NCBI GenBank assembly: GCA_964482235.1
Contig: CAYZWU010000030.1
Span: 1-64,000, forward strand
Reading direction: 5' to 3'
DNA from: CAYZWU01 sp964482235
GTDB lineage: Bacteria > Planctomycetota > B15-G4 > CAYZWU01
DNA: 64,000 nt
The notes below the pieces were generated by a model that saw nothing but the letters and a program-made list of their open reading frames with translations, did no database searches and was not told the DNA's origin. Below are positions 25,529-35,000 of this stretch, piece by piece. Made by a program: the position numbers and the translations under genes. Each line of letters opens with the position of its first letter. Position 1 is the stretch's first letter.

Positions 25529-28444
25529 ATGGCCTCCCCGGATTCTGTCAAGCCGGTCTATCTCGTCGTTGTCTTCGGCATGGTGATGGCGGCAGCCGCT
25601 GTCCTCGTATTGTACGATCCCGCAGGTAGTGCGCTGGGCGGGAATCCGGCCGACGCGGCTGATCCTTCCGCCCAGTACGGCCAGGATCTGTCCACGCACC
25701 GCACCGGCGCCCGATCCGGCAGCCCTGGCGGGCATGATACCGACGCCCGGCAGGACCTTTACGACTCTTCCCTGACCGAAGCGCCCGTCCGCGAGGCGAT
25801 CTCCGATTCGGTTCTCACCTCGTGCGTCAAGGGGAAGGTGAAAACGCCGCAGGGAGATGGCCTGCCCGGCGCCGAGCTCCTGCTCCATCCCGGTCTTCCT
25901 CAGGCTCTTCGTCCGCTCCTGGCAGGAGGCTCGTACTCGGCAGAGGCGACAACCGGGCAGGATGGCACCTTCGAGATTCCCCTGCCGGCGGAGGGGGTTT
26001 TCCGGCTCGAGGTGAAGAAGGAGGGCTTCGCCTCGGCCGACGTCGGCGTTGTGCTGCCGGGCGACGATCTGGCCGTTGTGCTTCAGCCGGGACGTTTTCT
26101 CGAGGGCGAGGTCCGCGACGCCCTCTCGGGCGACGTGATCTCCGGTGCGGCGATCCGCGCGCGTCATCACCGCCAGACCTTCGAGGCCGAATCGAAGGCG
26201 AACGGCACGTTCCGATTCGGCGATCTGCCCGAGGGGATCTATTCTCTCGAAGCGTTTCACGAAAGCTATGAGGTGGAGCGTCTCGAGGGAATCACGGTCT
26301 CGAGCGGAAGCTCGAGCGATGTCACCCTGGAGCTCCGTTCAGGCGGTACGATCAAGGGGAGGGTCTCGGCCCTCGACACGGGCAAGCCCGTTCCCGAATC
26401 CCGCGTGACCTACACCGTGGTGTTCCGTGGCGAGGCGGGGCGCGAGGAGATGTTCCGGCAGGAGGCTTTCACCAACGAGAAGGGCCTCTTCTTCTTCGAG
26501 AACGTCTCCCGGCGGGGAGCGCGCATCGTGGCCGTCGCCGCCGGCTTCTCGCCGGGCACTCCGGAGCCTTTCCTGCCTCCGGAAGCGGATCCCGGCGATG
26601 AGATCGATATCGAGGTCTTCCTGAAGAGGGAGAGCGGCGTTGCCGGAGTCGTTGTCGATCCCGACGGCAATCCGTTGAAGGGCGCCGCTGTCCGCGCACT
26701 GAGGACACGGATGTCCTCCGGCCGGGTTCCCCGCGCAACGACGGATGCCGAAGGCGCCTTCCGGCTCGAAGGGCTGGAGGGCGATCCCGGCTTCGTCCTT
26801 GCCGCCTATCACGGCCTGCACGGCACGGCTTTTTCCGGCTACCTCCTCGCCGCCCGGGGCGAGATCCTCGAGGATGTGACTCTCCCCCTGAAGCGCTTCG
26901 CCTCGATCAAGGGTGCTGTGTCCGCCCCGGACGGGCGGCCTTTCCAGGGCGCGCGCGTCACTCTCGACGGCATTCGCGGCTTCATGAGGGAGGAGGAGCG
27001 CGCGGCGCCCCTCGTGGTGACCGACGAGGAAGGTTGCTTCGCTTTCGAGAAACTGGTGCCGGGCAGGTACTGCCTCGCCTCGCACAAGGGCAATCTGAGA
27101 AGCGAAGCCCTGGATCTGACACTCCTCGAGGGCGAAACGCTCGACGCGGCTCTCACTCTGGAGAACGGTCTCGCACTGACAGGCAAGGTGGTCGATCCTC
27201 TTGGACAGCCCCTGGACGACGTCCTGGTGACAGCGGTGGCGATCGAGAAGGAACAGACAACCAAGCGGCCCCAGCCGAAGGGCATCGACAAGAAGAAGAG
27301 CAGCCGGAAGGCCGGCAAGGAGGCTCGCCCAGCTCAGAAGAAGTCCCCGCAGCGGGAGAACGACCTCCTGCGCCGGAGCGGCTTCGCCCGCTTCCGCGGC
27401 AATGCGCGCAGCGACGAGGACGGATTGTTCTGCCTGGCCGGACTGCGCCGGGACGACAACCTCGTTGTCACCTTTCGCCGCTACGGATACCTCACCGAGA
27501 CGGCGGCGGACATCTCGCCTTCCCTGGAAGGCCGGCAGGTCACCCTGAAGCCCGAGGCCGCCCTGCAGGGCCGGGTCGCCGACTTCGCCACGAACCGCCC
27601 GCTGGAACGGTACCGCGTCGAGTGGATTGCGGTGGAGCCGGGCGAGACGGGAGAACCGGCCGAGATCTTCAAGAGGAAGGCGCGGCAGAGCCGGGCGCGT
27701 TCCGTCCAGACGCTGGACGGCAATTTCCTGATCGAGCGCGTCGAGGCGGGAGAGGTGGTCCTGCGCGTCTCGGCCAGGGGATATCGCAGCAGCGAACCCC
27801 GGCGTCTCTTTGTATCGCCCCTCTACGGCGCCGCGTTCCAGAGTTTCCTTCTCGACAAGGGCGGCGTGGTGACGGGAAGGGTCGTCGCCGCGGACTCGTC
27901 GCCCGTCGAAGGCATCCCCGTCCACCTCGGCAAGGCCGACCAGGGAAGGGAGAGGAGGAACAAGAAGAAGAAAGGAAAGAAGGAGGCGGGAGTGAAACCG
28001 GCCAGGACGTCCAGGGGAGGGCAGTCGCGCCGGACGGACCACAAGGGCCGCTTCGAGTTTCACAACCTGCCTGAAGGATCGTACCAGCTCGTGGTGGGCG
28101 ATTCGAAGCGCCCGCTCGTCGATCCCAGGAACGTCCGTCTCCGCCGCGGAGACAACGTCTCGAAGTCGTTCGTTCTCCGCGACCTCTGCGGCGTCGAGGT
28201 GCGCGTGACCGGCAAGGCGGGATCGTGCCGGGCTGACGTGAAACTGACGGGCGGACCGGCCAAGGCCGTCTTCCGCAAGAGATCGGGAAACCTCGGAATC
28301 GTGTCGTTCCGGAACCTTCTTCCCGGAAAATACAGGTTGCACGTCCAGGCCAGGGGATATAAGTCTTTCTCCGGAGGCCTGGAACTCGAGGAGAAGGGCC
28401 GCATCAAAAAGGAAGTGTCCCTCGAGGAGCGGCGACCGCGATAA
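25529..28444 (+). CDS. Membrane-anchored carboxypeptidase-regulatory-repeat protein (paralogue)
   Basis: 971 residues, same plan as the divergent neighbour: N-terminal anchor (VYLVVVFGMVMAAAAVLVLY, about 11-30) followed by about nine beta-sandwich repeats such as VKGKVKTPQGDGLPGAELL, IKGRVSALDTGKPVPESRV, VAGVVVDPDGNPLKGAAV, ALTGKVVDPLGQPLDDVLV and VTGRVVAADSSPVEGIPV. Two strongly basic Lys/Arg/Ser inserts interrupt repeats (about residues 580-610 and 808-835), absent from the neighbour. AAGGAG lies about 12 nt before the ATG. The stop codon lies inside a 22-bp tandem repeat. Function unknown; a divergent duplicate pair is the most economical origin. Confidence 0.82.
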   Translation: MASPDSVKPVYLVVVFGMVMAAAAVLVLYDPAGSALGGNPADAADPSAQYGQDLSTHRTGARSGSPGGHDTDARQDLYDSSLTEAPVREAISDSVLTSCVKGKVKTPQGDGLPGAELLLHPGLPQALRPLLAGGSYSAEATTGQDGTFEIPLPAEGVFRLEVKKEGFASADVGVVLPGDDLAVVLQPGRFLEGEVRDALSGDVISGAAIRARHHRQTFEAESKANGTFRFGDLPEGIYSLEAFHESYEVERLEGITVSSGSSSDVTLELRSGGTIKGRVSALDTGKPVPESRVTYTVVFRGEAGREEMFRQEAFTNEKGLFFFENVSRRGARIVAVAAGFSPGTPEPFLPPEADPGDEIDIEVFLKRESGVAGVVVDPDGNPLKGAAVRALRTRMSSGRVPRATTDAEGAFRLEGLEGDPGFVLAAYHGLHGTAFSGYLLAARGEILEDVTLPLKRFASIKGAVSAPDGRPFQGARVTLDGIRGFMREEERAAPLVVTDEEGCFAFEKLVPGRYCLASHKGNLRSEALDLTLLEGETLDAALTLENGLALTGKVVDPLGQPLDDVLVTAVAIEKEQTTKRPQPKGIDKKKSSRKAGKEARPAQKKSPQRENDLLRRSGFARFRGNARSDEDGLFCLAGLRRDDNLVVTFRRYGYLTETAADISPSLEGRQVTLKPEAALQGRVADFATNRPLERYRVEWIAVEPGETGEPAEIFKRKARQSRARSVQTLDGNFLIERVEAGEVVLRVSARGYRSSEPRRLFVSPLYGAAFQSFLLDKGGVVTGRVVAADSSPVEGIPVHLGKADQGRERRNKKKKGKKEAGVKPARTSRGGQSRRTDHKGRFEFHNLPEGSYQLVVGDSKRPLVDPRNVRLRRGDNVSKSFVLRDLCGVEVRVTGKAGSCRADVKLTGGPAKAVFRKRSGNLGIVSFRNLLPGKYRLHVQARGYKSFSGGLELEEKGRIKKEVSLEERRPR

Positions 28445-28489
28445 AGAGGAGCGGCGACCGCGATAAAGAGGAGCGGCGACCGCGATAAA
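28424..28489 (+). repeat. Three perfect 22-bp tandem copies across a stop codon
   Basis: Copies at 28424-28445, 28446-28467 and 28468-28489 are identical. The first encodes the last residues EERRPR and the TAA stop of the repeat protein; the other two lie in the 63-bp gap before the metallopeptidase fusion gene. Each copy carries GAGGAG, a ribosome-site-like purine run. Confidence 0.95.
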
Positions 28490-28507
28490 CCTGTCTGAGA
28501 CTATTCC

Positions 28508-31500
28508 ATGATCAAGCTTTTCCCGCGATCCGGACCAATGACTCTCCCGAGGCATCTTGCCCTTGCCGCCGCCGTCGTCCTGATCGGCTTCGCGGCCGCA
28601 TCAAGCGATGAATCGGCCGCTGACGCCGGCGCCACCTACACGGAGCGCCACCTGGCTTCCGCCCGGACGCATCGCGACGCCGGACGGTCCGAGGAGGCGC
28701 GGGCCGAATTCCTGAAGGTCCTGGAGCGCGACGGCGGAAACTTTCATGCCCTCGAGGGGCTCGTGTCCCTGGCCGTTGAGGCCGGCGAGGAGGACGAGAC
28801 GGTCTACTACATGTACCGTTTCGTAGACAGGGCGTCGAAGCTCAGGGACCTCGATGCCCCGCATCGCAAGCGGCTCAAGGAATACAAGCTCCTTCTCAAG
28901 GAGAAGGACCCGAACCACGGCAAGCTCGGATCGTATCGCGCCGCTCACCTGCGCCGCCTCCTCAATCTCGGCGCCGCCCACATGAAGAAGGGGCGCTACC
29001 ACTCGGCCAAGGCGATCTTCGAGGAGGTCCTGCACATCGCTCCATCGAACGCCGAGGCGCGGGCCGCGCTCCGCCGGATCCGCACCGACGCGGGCAACGA
29101 GCTGGCCGAGGAGAGGCCGGCCGGAACGGAGGACCTATTCTCCGACGTGACCCGCGAGTGGATCGAGAAGCAGGACGCCCGCCACTCCACCTGGGACACG
29201 GCCTGGGAGAAGAAGCTCGACAACTACACGATTTTCACCGATGCGGGATACGAGGTTCTCGAGATCATCGCCCTGGCCCTGGAGCAGCTCGATACCTTCT
29301 TCAGGATCTTCTACGACTACAAGACCGACGGCAGCGGCACGCCGCACATCCAGATCAAGATCTACAAGGACCGGGCCGAGTTCATGCGGCTGGGAAAGCC
29401 CCACGTGGACTGGGCCGCCGGCTTCTACAACGGCAGCGCCGTGGTGACCTACGATCCCCGGGGGAGCCGGGCGGCAGGCGACGGCCGCTCCGAGATGGAG
29501 CCGTCCCGCTCCCTCAAGGGATTGATCCAGACGCTGGCGCACGAGGTGAGCCACCACTTCGTCAGCATCGCTCCCGGCTCGGGCGTGCCGGCCTGGATGA
29601 ACGAGGGCTTCGCGTCGTTCTTCGAGGGAACGCGGCTTCTTTCCAACGGGCGGATCGAGTGGAACATCGTGGCGCCGCACCGCCTGAGGCCGCTGGTCGA
29701 ATACCTCCAGTCGGAGAAGCCGCCGGACCTGGCCAGGATCATCTCCTGCCGCGTGGACGACTACAGGATCTTCTATCCCTACGGATGGGGTCTCGTCTAC
29801 TTCCTCTGGAACTACGAGGACGAGGAAGGGAACTACCTCTACAGGAATGTGCTCCGCGAGTACCGCGCCCTCTACGTGGGCGGGGTGGACCATTTGGAGC
29901 GCTTCACGAAGTTCATCATCGAGAGGCCCGACGTGCCCGGTATCTCGAACCTGCAGGAGTTCGAGGAGGTGTTCACCGGCTATATCCTGAAGGTCAACGA
30001 GGAATACCTGGGCCGCACCGAGGTGGCGCGGCAGTACGAGGAGCGGGCCGACGAGTTCATGGAGAACGAGAACGTGGAGAAGGCCCTTCTCTTCTACGAG
30101 AAGGCCCTGGCGAAGCTCCCGGAGGATCCAGGCCTTCTCTGGAAGCTGGCCCGGGTGCTCGAAGCCCTGGGAGAGAACGACCGGGCCGCGGGAACGTACC
30201 GGACCTTCCTGACCCGGGCCGAGTTCCACGGGATCACCGACGATCCCCGTCTCGCCGCGGCGCGCGAGAAGATCGAGAAGCTCGATCCCATCGCCGGCCG
30301 CTTCCGGAAGATCCGGGAGCAGTTCGAATCGGACATCCTCTTCGTGGCGCGCACCTACAGGGATCTCGGCCTCTTCCTGATGGCTCTCCAGACGGCGCGC
30401 GAGCTTGCCGTTGCCGACAACCCGTCGATCCCGGCGCGCGACTTCTACCTCGACGTGGAGAAGGAGAGCGGCAAGACCCTCGAGCAGTGGCAGGTGGCGT
30501 TCAACGAGACCGACCTCAGCGGGTGGTACGGCGAGGACATCGTCGACGAGTTCCGCGTCGAGGACGATCGCCTCGTCGGGGAGGTGGAGGAGGGCGACGT
30601 GCCCGACCAAGGCAAGGCGACGCGGACCGGCTCCGACATGGGGGAGAAGCCGACGATCCCCTACAAGATCTTCCTTCTCGACCGGGAGATCCAGGGCGAC
30701 TTCTCCTTCGACACCGAGGTGCGTGCGCCCGAGGCATGCGAGCTTTACGGGATCTGCTTCGGGGCCAGAACGAAGGACGCCTTCCAGTCCGTTCTGCTCA
30801 AGAGCGATCAGAATCTCGATTTCTCGACCTTCGACGGCGGCTGGACGATCCTGCGCCACATCCCCGTGATGTTCGATCCGGCGGAGTGGAACAGGCTGCG
30901 CGTCGATGTCCGCGGCAGGCTGGTCAGCATCAGGATGAACGGCGAGCTGGTGGAGGAGCTCGAGTTCGAGTCGGGTGCCGAGCTTCGCGGCGACGTGGGC
31001 ATCCTGGTCGGCAAGGGGCTCGCTGAGTATCGCAACATCCGCTTCCTCGAGCGCAACTGGCGGCTGCCGTCGCGCCGCATCAAGCGCACCTTCGAGTCGC
31101 GCTACAGCCCGGACGCCCTTCCCGAGAGGGCGGGGCCGGGTCAGCTCTCCTACCGCGGCAAGTTTCCGCCGCCTCTCACGATCGGCGCCTGGCGGAACAC
31201 GGCCCCCCTCACCCTCGACAAGCTGATCGGCAAGGTGGTGGTCCTGGCCTTCTGGTCGCAGGACCAGGAGAGCTCCCTGCCCACCCTGCCCGTTTATCAG
31301 AAGCTCCTCGAAGAGTACGGCGATACCGACGTGGAGCTCCTCGTCGTGGCCAACGAGAAGGAGTACGTGGTGGACGCCTTTCTCGCCGAGTGCGGGCTGC
31401 CGCTGAAGATGGCCGTGGACCGGCGCGATCACCGGACGATCATCGACTACGGCATCCCTGACACGGGGCTGCCGCGATTCCTTCTCATCGATCTGAACGG

Positions 31501-32296
31501 CAAGGTCGTCTGGGACGGAAACCCGGACTGGAGCAAGAAGTACGGATCGTACCTCGACAAGCCGCTGGCCGACCTGGTGAAATCGCTCCGCCTCAGGGAT
31601 ATCGCCAGGCTCCGCGCCCGCTTCCCTGAAGCGAAGCAGGCCCTGAGCGAGGGCCGGTTCAAGGAGGCGCTCGACGTCTACGGCGGATTCCAGGGGATGA
31701 GCCCGGCGCACGCCGACGTCCGCTTCGCCCAGGGCGAGTTGGAGAGGATCCGGCGGGCCTCCCGCGACCTCCTCGGCCTGGCGCAGCAGCGCCGGGAGAA
31801 GGGGAACTATCTCGGGGCGCTGGACCTCCTCGAGAAGCTGGCCGCCCAGTTCCAGGGCTCACCCTTCGCGGGAGATCCGGACAGCGAGATCAGGAAGTTG
31901 AAGAAGGAGCCGCTCTTCGAGGACGCCCGCTGGATCGAGTTCCGTGCGGTCTCGGCCATGGAAGCCCTGGGCAAGGGCGGCACCGGGAAGTTCGCCGATC
32001 TCTTGAAGCGGATCGGCGACCGCCTCGAGCGGCTATCCACTGCGGGAAAAGGCGGCCTGCGCGAGATCGAGTTCGCTCTGATCCGCTCCTGGCTCGCTAC
32101 GGGGCAGAAGAATCCCGCCGGCTTCGCAGGCCGCCTGGCTGCGCACAGGGAGATCAGGATTTCCCTCGAGACGATCGAGGAGATGGCCGCCGGTACGCGC
32201 CTTTTCGAAGCCAGGCGACTCCTGGCCGAGCTTGTCGCCAGGGCGCAGGGCACCCCGTACCAGGAGATCGTGGACCGCCTCCTGGACCGGCTCTGA
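28508..32296 (+). CDS. Secreted metallopeptidase-like fusion: TPR, HExxH peptidase, LamG/DUF1080-like and thioredoxin-like domains
   Basis: 1262 residues. Signal peptide at about 15-32. TPR-like helices at 45-195. A peptidase-MA/DUF1570-like domain spans about 235-400: HEVSH at 345-349 supplies two zinc His and the catalytic Glu346, and PAWMNEGFASFFEG supplies the third ligand Glu366. Helical TPR-like repeats follow (to about 660), then a beta-sandwich resembling 3-keto-disaccharide hydrolase/LamG domains (about 665-850), then an AhpC/thioredoxin-like domain (about 889-1040) lacking the CxxC pair (WSQDQESS instead), then a C-terminal helical repeat region. Exported, perhaps surface peptidase. 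Convergent with the kinase gene, with only 8 bp between the stops. I know of no characterised protein with this domain order. Confidence 0.8.
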   Translation: MIKLFPRSGPMTLPRHLALAAAVVLIGFAAASSDESAADAGATYTERHLASARTHRDAGRSEEARAEFLKVLERDGGNFHALEGLVSLAVEAGEEDETVYYMYRFVDRASKLRDLDAPHRKRLKEYKLLLKEKDPNHGKLGSYRAAHLRRLLNLGAAHMKKGRYHSAKAIFEEVLHIAPSNAEARAALRRIRTDAGNELAEERPAGTEDLFSDVTREWIEKQDARHSTWDTAWEKKLDNYTIFTDAGYEVLEIIALALEQLDTFFRIFYDYKTDGSGTPHIQIKIYKDRAEFMRLGKPHVDWAAGFYNGSAVVTYDPRGSRAAGDGRSEMEPSRSLKGLIQTLAHEVSHHFVSIAPGSGVPAWMNEGFASFFEGTRLLSNGRIEWNIVAPHRLRPLVEYLQSEKPPDLARIISCRVDDYRIFYPYGWGLVYFLWNYEDEEGNYLYRNVLREYRALYVGGVDHLERFTKFIIERPDVPGISNLQEFEEVFTGYILKVNEEYLGRTEVARQYEERADEFMENENVEKALLFYEKALAKLPEDPGLLWKLARVLEALGENDRAAGTYRTFLTRAEFHGITDDPRLAAAREKIEKLDPIAGRFRKIREQFESDILFVARTYRDLGLFLMALQTARELAVADNPSIPARDFYLDVEKESGKTLEQWQVAFNETDLSGWYGEDIVDEFRVEDDRLVGEVEEGDVPDQGKATRTGSDMGEKPTIPYKIFLLDREIQGDFSFDTEVRAPEACELYGICFGARTKDAFQSVLLKSDQNLDFSTFDGGWTILRHIPVMFDPAEWNRLRVDVRGRLVSIRMNGELVEELEFESGAELRGDVGILVGKGLAEYRNIRFLERNWRLPSRRIKRTFESRYSPDALPERAGPGQLSYRGKFPPPLTIGAWRNTAPLTLDKLIGKVVVLAFWSQDQESSLPTLPVYQKLLEEYGDTDVELLVVANEKEYVVDAFLAECGLPLKMAVDRRDHRTIIDYGIPDTGLPRFLLIDLNGKVVWDGNPDWSKKYGSYLDKPLADLVKSLRLRDIARLRARFPEAKQALSEGRFKEALDVYGGFQGMSPAHADVRFAQGELERIRRASRDLLGLAQQRREKGNYLGALDLLEKLAAQFQGSPFAGDPDSEIRKLKKEPLFEDARWIEFRAVSAMEALGKGGTGKFADLLKRIGDRLERLSTAGKGGLREIEFALIRSWLATGQKNPAGFAGRLAAHREIRISLETIEEMAAGTRLFEARRLLAELVARAQGTPYQEIVDRLLDRL

Positions 32297-32304
32297 AAAC
32301 GGGA

Positions 32305-34932
32305 TCACTGCCCCTCTTCCCGATCATCCGCGGAGGAGGAGAGGCTGCGGTACTCGTCCGCCTTCTCCGGTTTTCCCCATTTCTCGTAGAGCCTGACCAG
32401 CAGGGCTATCGCCTTTCCGCGGAAGCCGCCGTCATCCTCCTGTTCCTCCGGGACGTTTTCCAGCACATCGAGGAGAAAAGCCTCCGCCTCGGAGAACCTT
32501 TCCTGATCGGTGAGGAAGCTCCCCAGGGAAAGGAGTGTCATGCTTGTTTCGGGATGGCTGTTTCCGAGGAGCACGCGCCGTCCTGCGAGCGCCTCGAGGA
32601 GAATACGTTCTCCCTCGACGGGCCTGCCCTGCTTCACGTGCATGGCCGCCAGGTTCGCCTTCAGGGTGAGCGTCCGCTGGTTCTCCACACCGCCGTGCTT
32701 GCGATCGTGCGCGGCGAGGGCATTCTCGTACAGCGCCTGGGCGTCGGCAAAGCGCCCCTGGAGCTGGAAAAGAAATGCGAGGTTGTTGATCGTGATGATC
32801 GTCTGGGGATGCGCCTCGCCCAGGAGGAGTTTCTGCCCTTCCAGCGATTCCCGCATCAGCGTTTCCGCCTCCTCGTATCGTGCCATCTTGCCGAGCACGA
32901 GAGCGAGGTTGGCCTTGACCAGATGGGGCGCCACATCGTTTTCGATCCGCATCTTCCTGTAGGCATCGAGACACTTCCTGTAGAGCGCCTCGGCATCGTT
33001 CAGCCTGTTGCGGCTTTCGAGCGAGAGAGCCAGGGTGTTCATCGAGGCGATCGTGTCCGGGTCGCTTGCACCCAGAACGCGGGTCTGGGTGGAAACGGTC
33101 TCTTCAAGCAGCTTCCACGCCTTACCGTACTGACCCTTGTTGCAGAGTATGTCGCCCAGGAGGTGCTGCGTTCTCAGCGCTGCACGATTCTCCTTTCCCT
33201 CGAGGCGCTCCTGCGTCCAGAGCACTTCGAGGGTGAGCTTTTCCGCCTCGTCGAACCGGCCCAGCTGCGCGAGCGCGGCTGCGAGGTTGTTCTGCCACTC
33301 GAGGGTCGTTTCGTCCTCCTTGCCCCTCATCCGGATCGACGCCTCCAGAGCGGCCCTTAGAAGCGGCTCCGCTTCGACCGACCGGCCGAGGCTGTGATAG
33401 ATCGCTCCGAGGGTGTGGCGCAGCGAGGCTTCGATGTCCGGATTCTCGGACGAGTCGGTGTTCACCTCGAGGACAGCCTTCTCCAGGGCATCGACGACCT
33501 TGATCTCCCGGCCGTCCAGCCCGGGAATGGGAGTCGAGAGGATCGCGTTCAGGAAGGCGGAGACCGTGGCCGCCAATTCGCGCTCGGCCCGGGCCAGCGC
33601 CTCGCTCGCGGCCCGTCTCTCGCACTCCTCCCGGACTTTCCTTTCGCTGGCTGCCCGCTTCCGGCACTCCTCGCGGGCCGTCCTCTCGCTGGCCACGAGC
33701 TGGGGATACGACCAGAGCATGTAGCCGACGAGAACGACGAGCGAGAGGACGGCCACTCCCACCGCCGCGCTGACCAGCGGATACCTCCTGATCCGCCGCA
33801 TGAGCTTCCTGGTCAGGCTCGCCGGCTTGGCCCGGATCGTCTCGCCCTGGAGAAAGCGCTCGATGTCCTCGCTGAGCTCCTTCATGGTCGCGTAGCGCGC
33901 TTCGGGCTGCTTCTCCATCGCCTTGATGCAGATCACGGCCAGGTCGTTCGGGACGCGCGGATTGACCTTGCAGGGGTTGCGGGGATCGATCAGCACGATC
34001 TTGCGCAGGACCTCCTGCGACGTCTCGCCCTGGAAGGGGCGCTCCAGGGTGAGCAGCTCGTAGAACGTGACGCCCAGGGAGAAGATGTCCGTCTTGTGGT
34101 CGATCCCGATGCGGCGACTCATCGCCTGCTCGGGCGACATGTAATAGGGAGTGCCGGCGAAATCGCCTGTACGGGAAAGGGCCAGGGCGTCTTCCACCTT
34201 GGCCAGGCCGAAGTCCGTTATCTTGGGGCGTCCGTCTCTTGTGAGAAGGATGTTCGTGGGCTTGATGTCGCGGTGGATGACCCCTGACTCGTGGGAGAAC
34301 TGGAGCGCCTCGGCCAGCGTCTTCACGATCCCGGCCACCTCGCGGAAGTAGCCGATCCGCGGCGGGGATTCCCCGCGTATCTCGTCGAGCCAGTCTCCCA
34401 GGGTGCGGCCGTTGTCGATGAGCTCCTGGGCGATGTAGTGAACACCCTTGTCCTCGCCAACGCCGAAGATCGAGACGATTCCGGGGTGGCTCTGCCGCCC
34501 GGCGGCCTCTGCCTCGCGGTGGAACTTCACCACGGCCTCGTCGGAGTAGCTCAGGTGCGAGGGAAGGATCTTGAGCGCCACTCGGCGCTTCATCGGGATC
34601 TGCTCCGCCTCGTACACGGTGGCCATGCCGCCGGCGCCGATCTTCCGGGTTATCCTGTAATCGCCCAGGATCTTCGGCGCTCCGTCTCCGGCGTTCTTGT
34701 CGTTAATGGAATCGAGATCGATCTCAACGGGCCGGCGGGCCTTGATCCTGGCGAAGAACTTCTCGAGATCCTTCTTCAGCTCGGGGTAGAGCCGGAGGTA
34801 CTCCTCGGGATCGACCTCTTCACCCGATTCCCTGCGGGAGAGGTATTGCTTGAATACCTTTTCGGATTCGCTGAGCCTTTTCTTCTCTTCCGGCGAATCA
34901 GGGTTGTTCCTGTCGCCGCTCCGGCCTGCCAT
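32305..34932 (-). CDS. Transmembrane Ser/Thr protein kinase with TPR array
   Basis: 875 residues. N-terminal region (1-90) contains a segment (about 25-65) typical of kinases paired with ECF sigma factors. Kinase domain about 92-360: GAGGMATVYEA loop, Lys121 in RVALKIL, HRDIKPTN from 220, DFG 240-242, YYMSPEQAMS. A transmembrane helix lies at about 385-407, then an Arg/Glu-rich coiled segment, then kinesin-light-chain-type TPRs to the C terminus (for example LGRSVEAEPLLRAAL, QGRFADAQALYENAL). ATG 34932 has GAGGGG 8 nt upstream; a TTG one codon earlier is less likely. It follows the sigma-factor gene by 68 bp, an arrangement common in Planctomycetota and suggesting that it controls that sigma factor. 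Confidence 0.93.
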   Translation of the reverse strand: MAGRSGDRNNPDSPEEKKRLSESEKVFKQYLSRRESGEEVDPEEYLRLYPELKKDLEKFFARIKARRPVEIDLDSINDKNAGDGAPKILGDYRITRKIGAGGMATVYEAEQIPMKRRVALKILPSHLSYSDEAVVKFHREAEAAGRQSHPGIVSIFGVGEDKGVHYIAQELIDNGRTLGDWLDEIRGESPPRIGYFREVAGIVKTLAEALQFSHESGVIHRDIKPTNILLTRDGRPKITDFGLAKVEDALALSRTGDFAGTPYYMSPEQAMSRRIGIDHKTDIFSLGVTFYELLTLERPFQGETSQEVLRKIVLIDPRNPCKVNPRVPNDLAVICIKAMEKQPEARYATMKELSEDIERFLQGETIRAKPASLTRKLMRRIRRYPLVSAAVGVAVLSLVVLVGYMLWSYPQLVASERTAREECRKRAASERKVREECERRAASEALARAERELAATVSAFLNAILSTPIPGLDGREIKVVDALEKAVLEVNTDSSENPDIEASLRHTLGAIYHSLGRSVEAEPLLRAALEASIRMRGKEDETTLEWQNNLAAALAQLGRFDEAEKLTLEVLWTQERLEGKENRAALRTQHLLGDILCNKGQYGKAWKLLEETVSTQTRVLGASDPDTIASMNTLALSLESRNRLNDAEALYRKCLDAYRKMRIENDVAPHLVKANLALVLGKMARYEEAETLMRESLEGQKLLLGEAHPQTIITINNLAFLFQLQGRFADAQALYENALAAHDRKHGGVENQRTLTLKANLAAMHVKQGRPVEGERILLEALAGRRVLLGNSHPETSMTLLSLGSFLTDQERFSEAEAFLLDVLENVPEEQEDDGGFRGKAIALLVRLYEKWGKPEKADEYRSLSSSADDREEGQ

Positions 34933-35000
34933 CAAGCTTACCCCTCTCGAAGTCTATTCGATCCCTGCGTAAAACGGTCGGTCAAGGCAGAGCGATTTTT

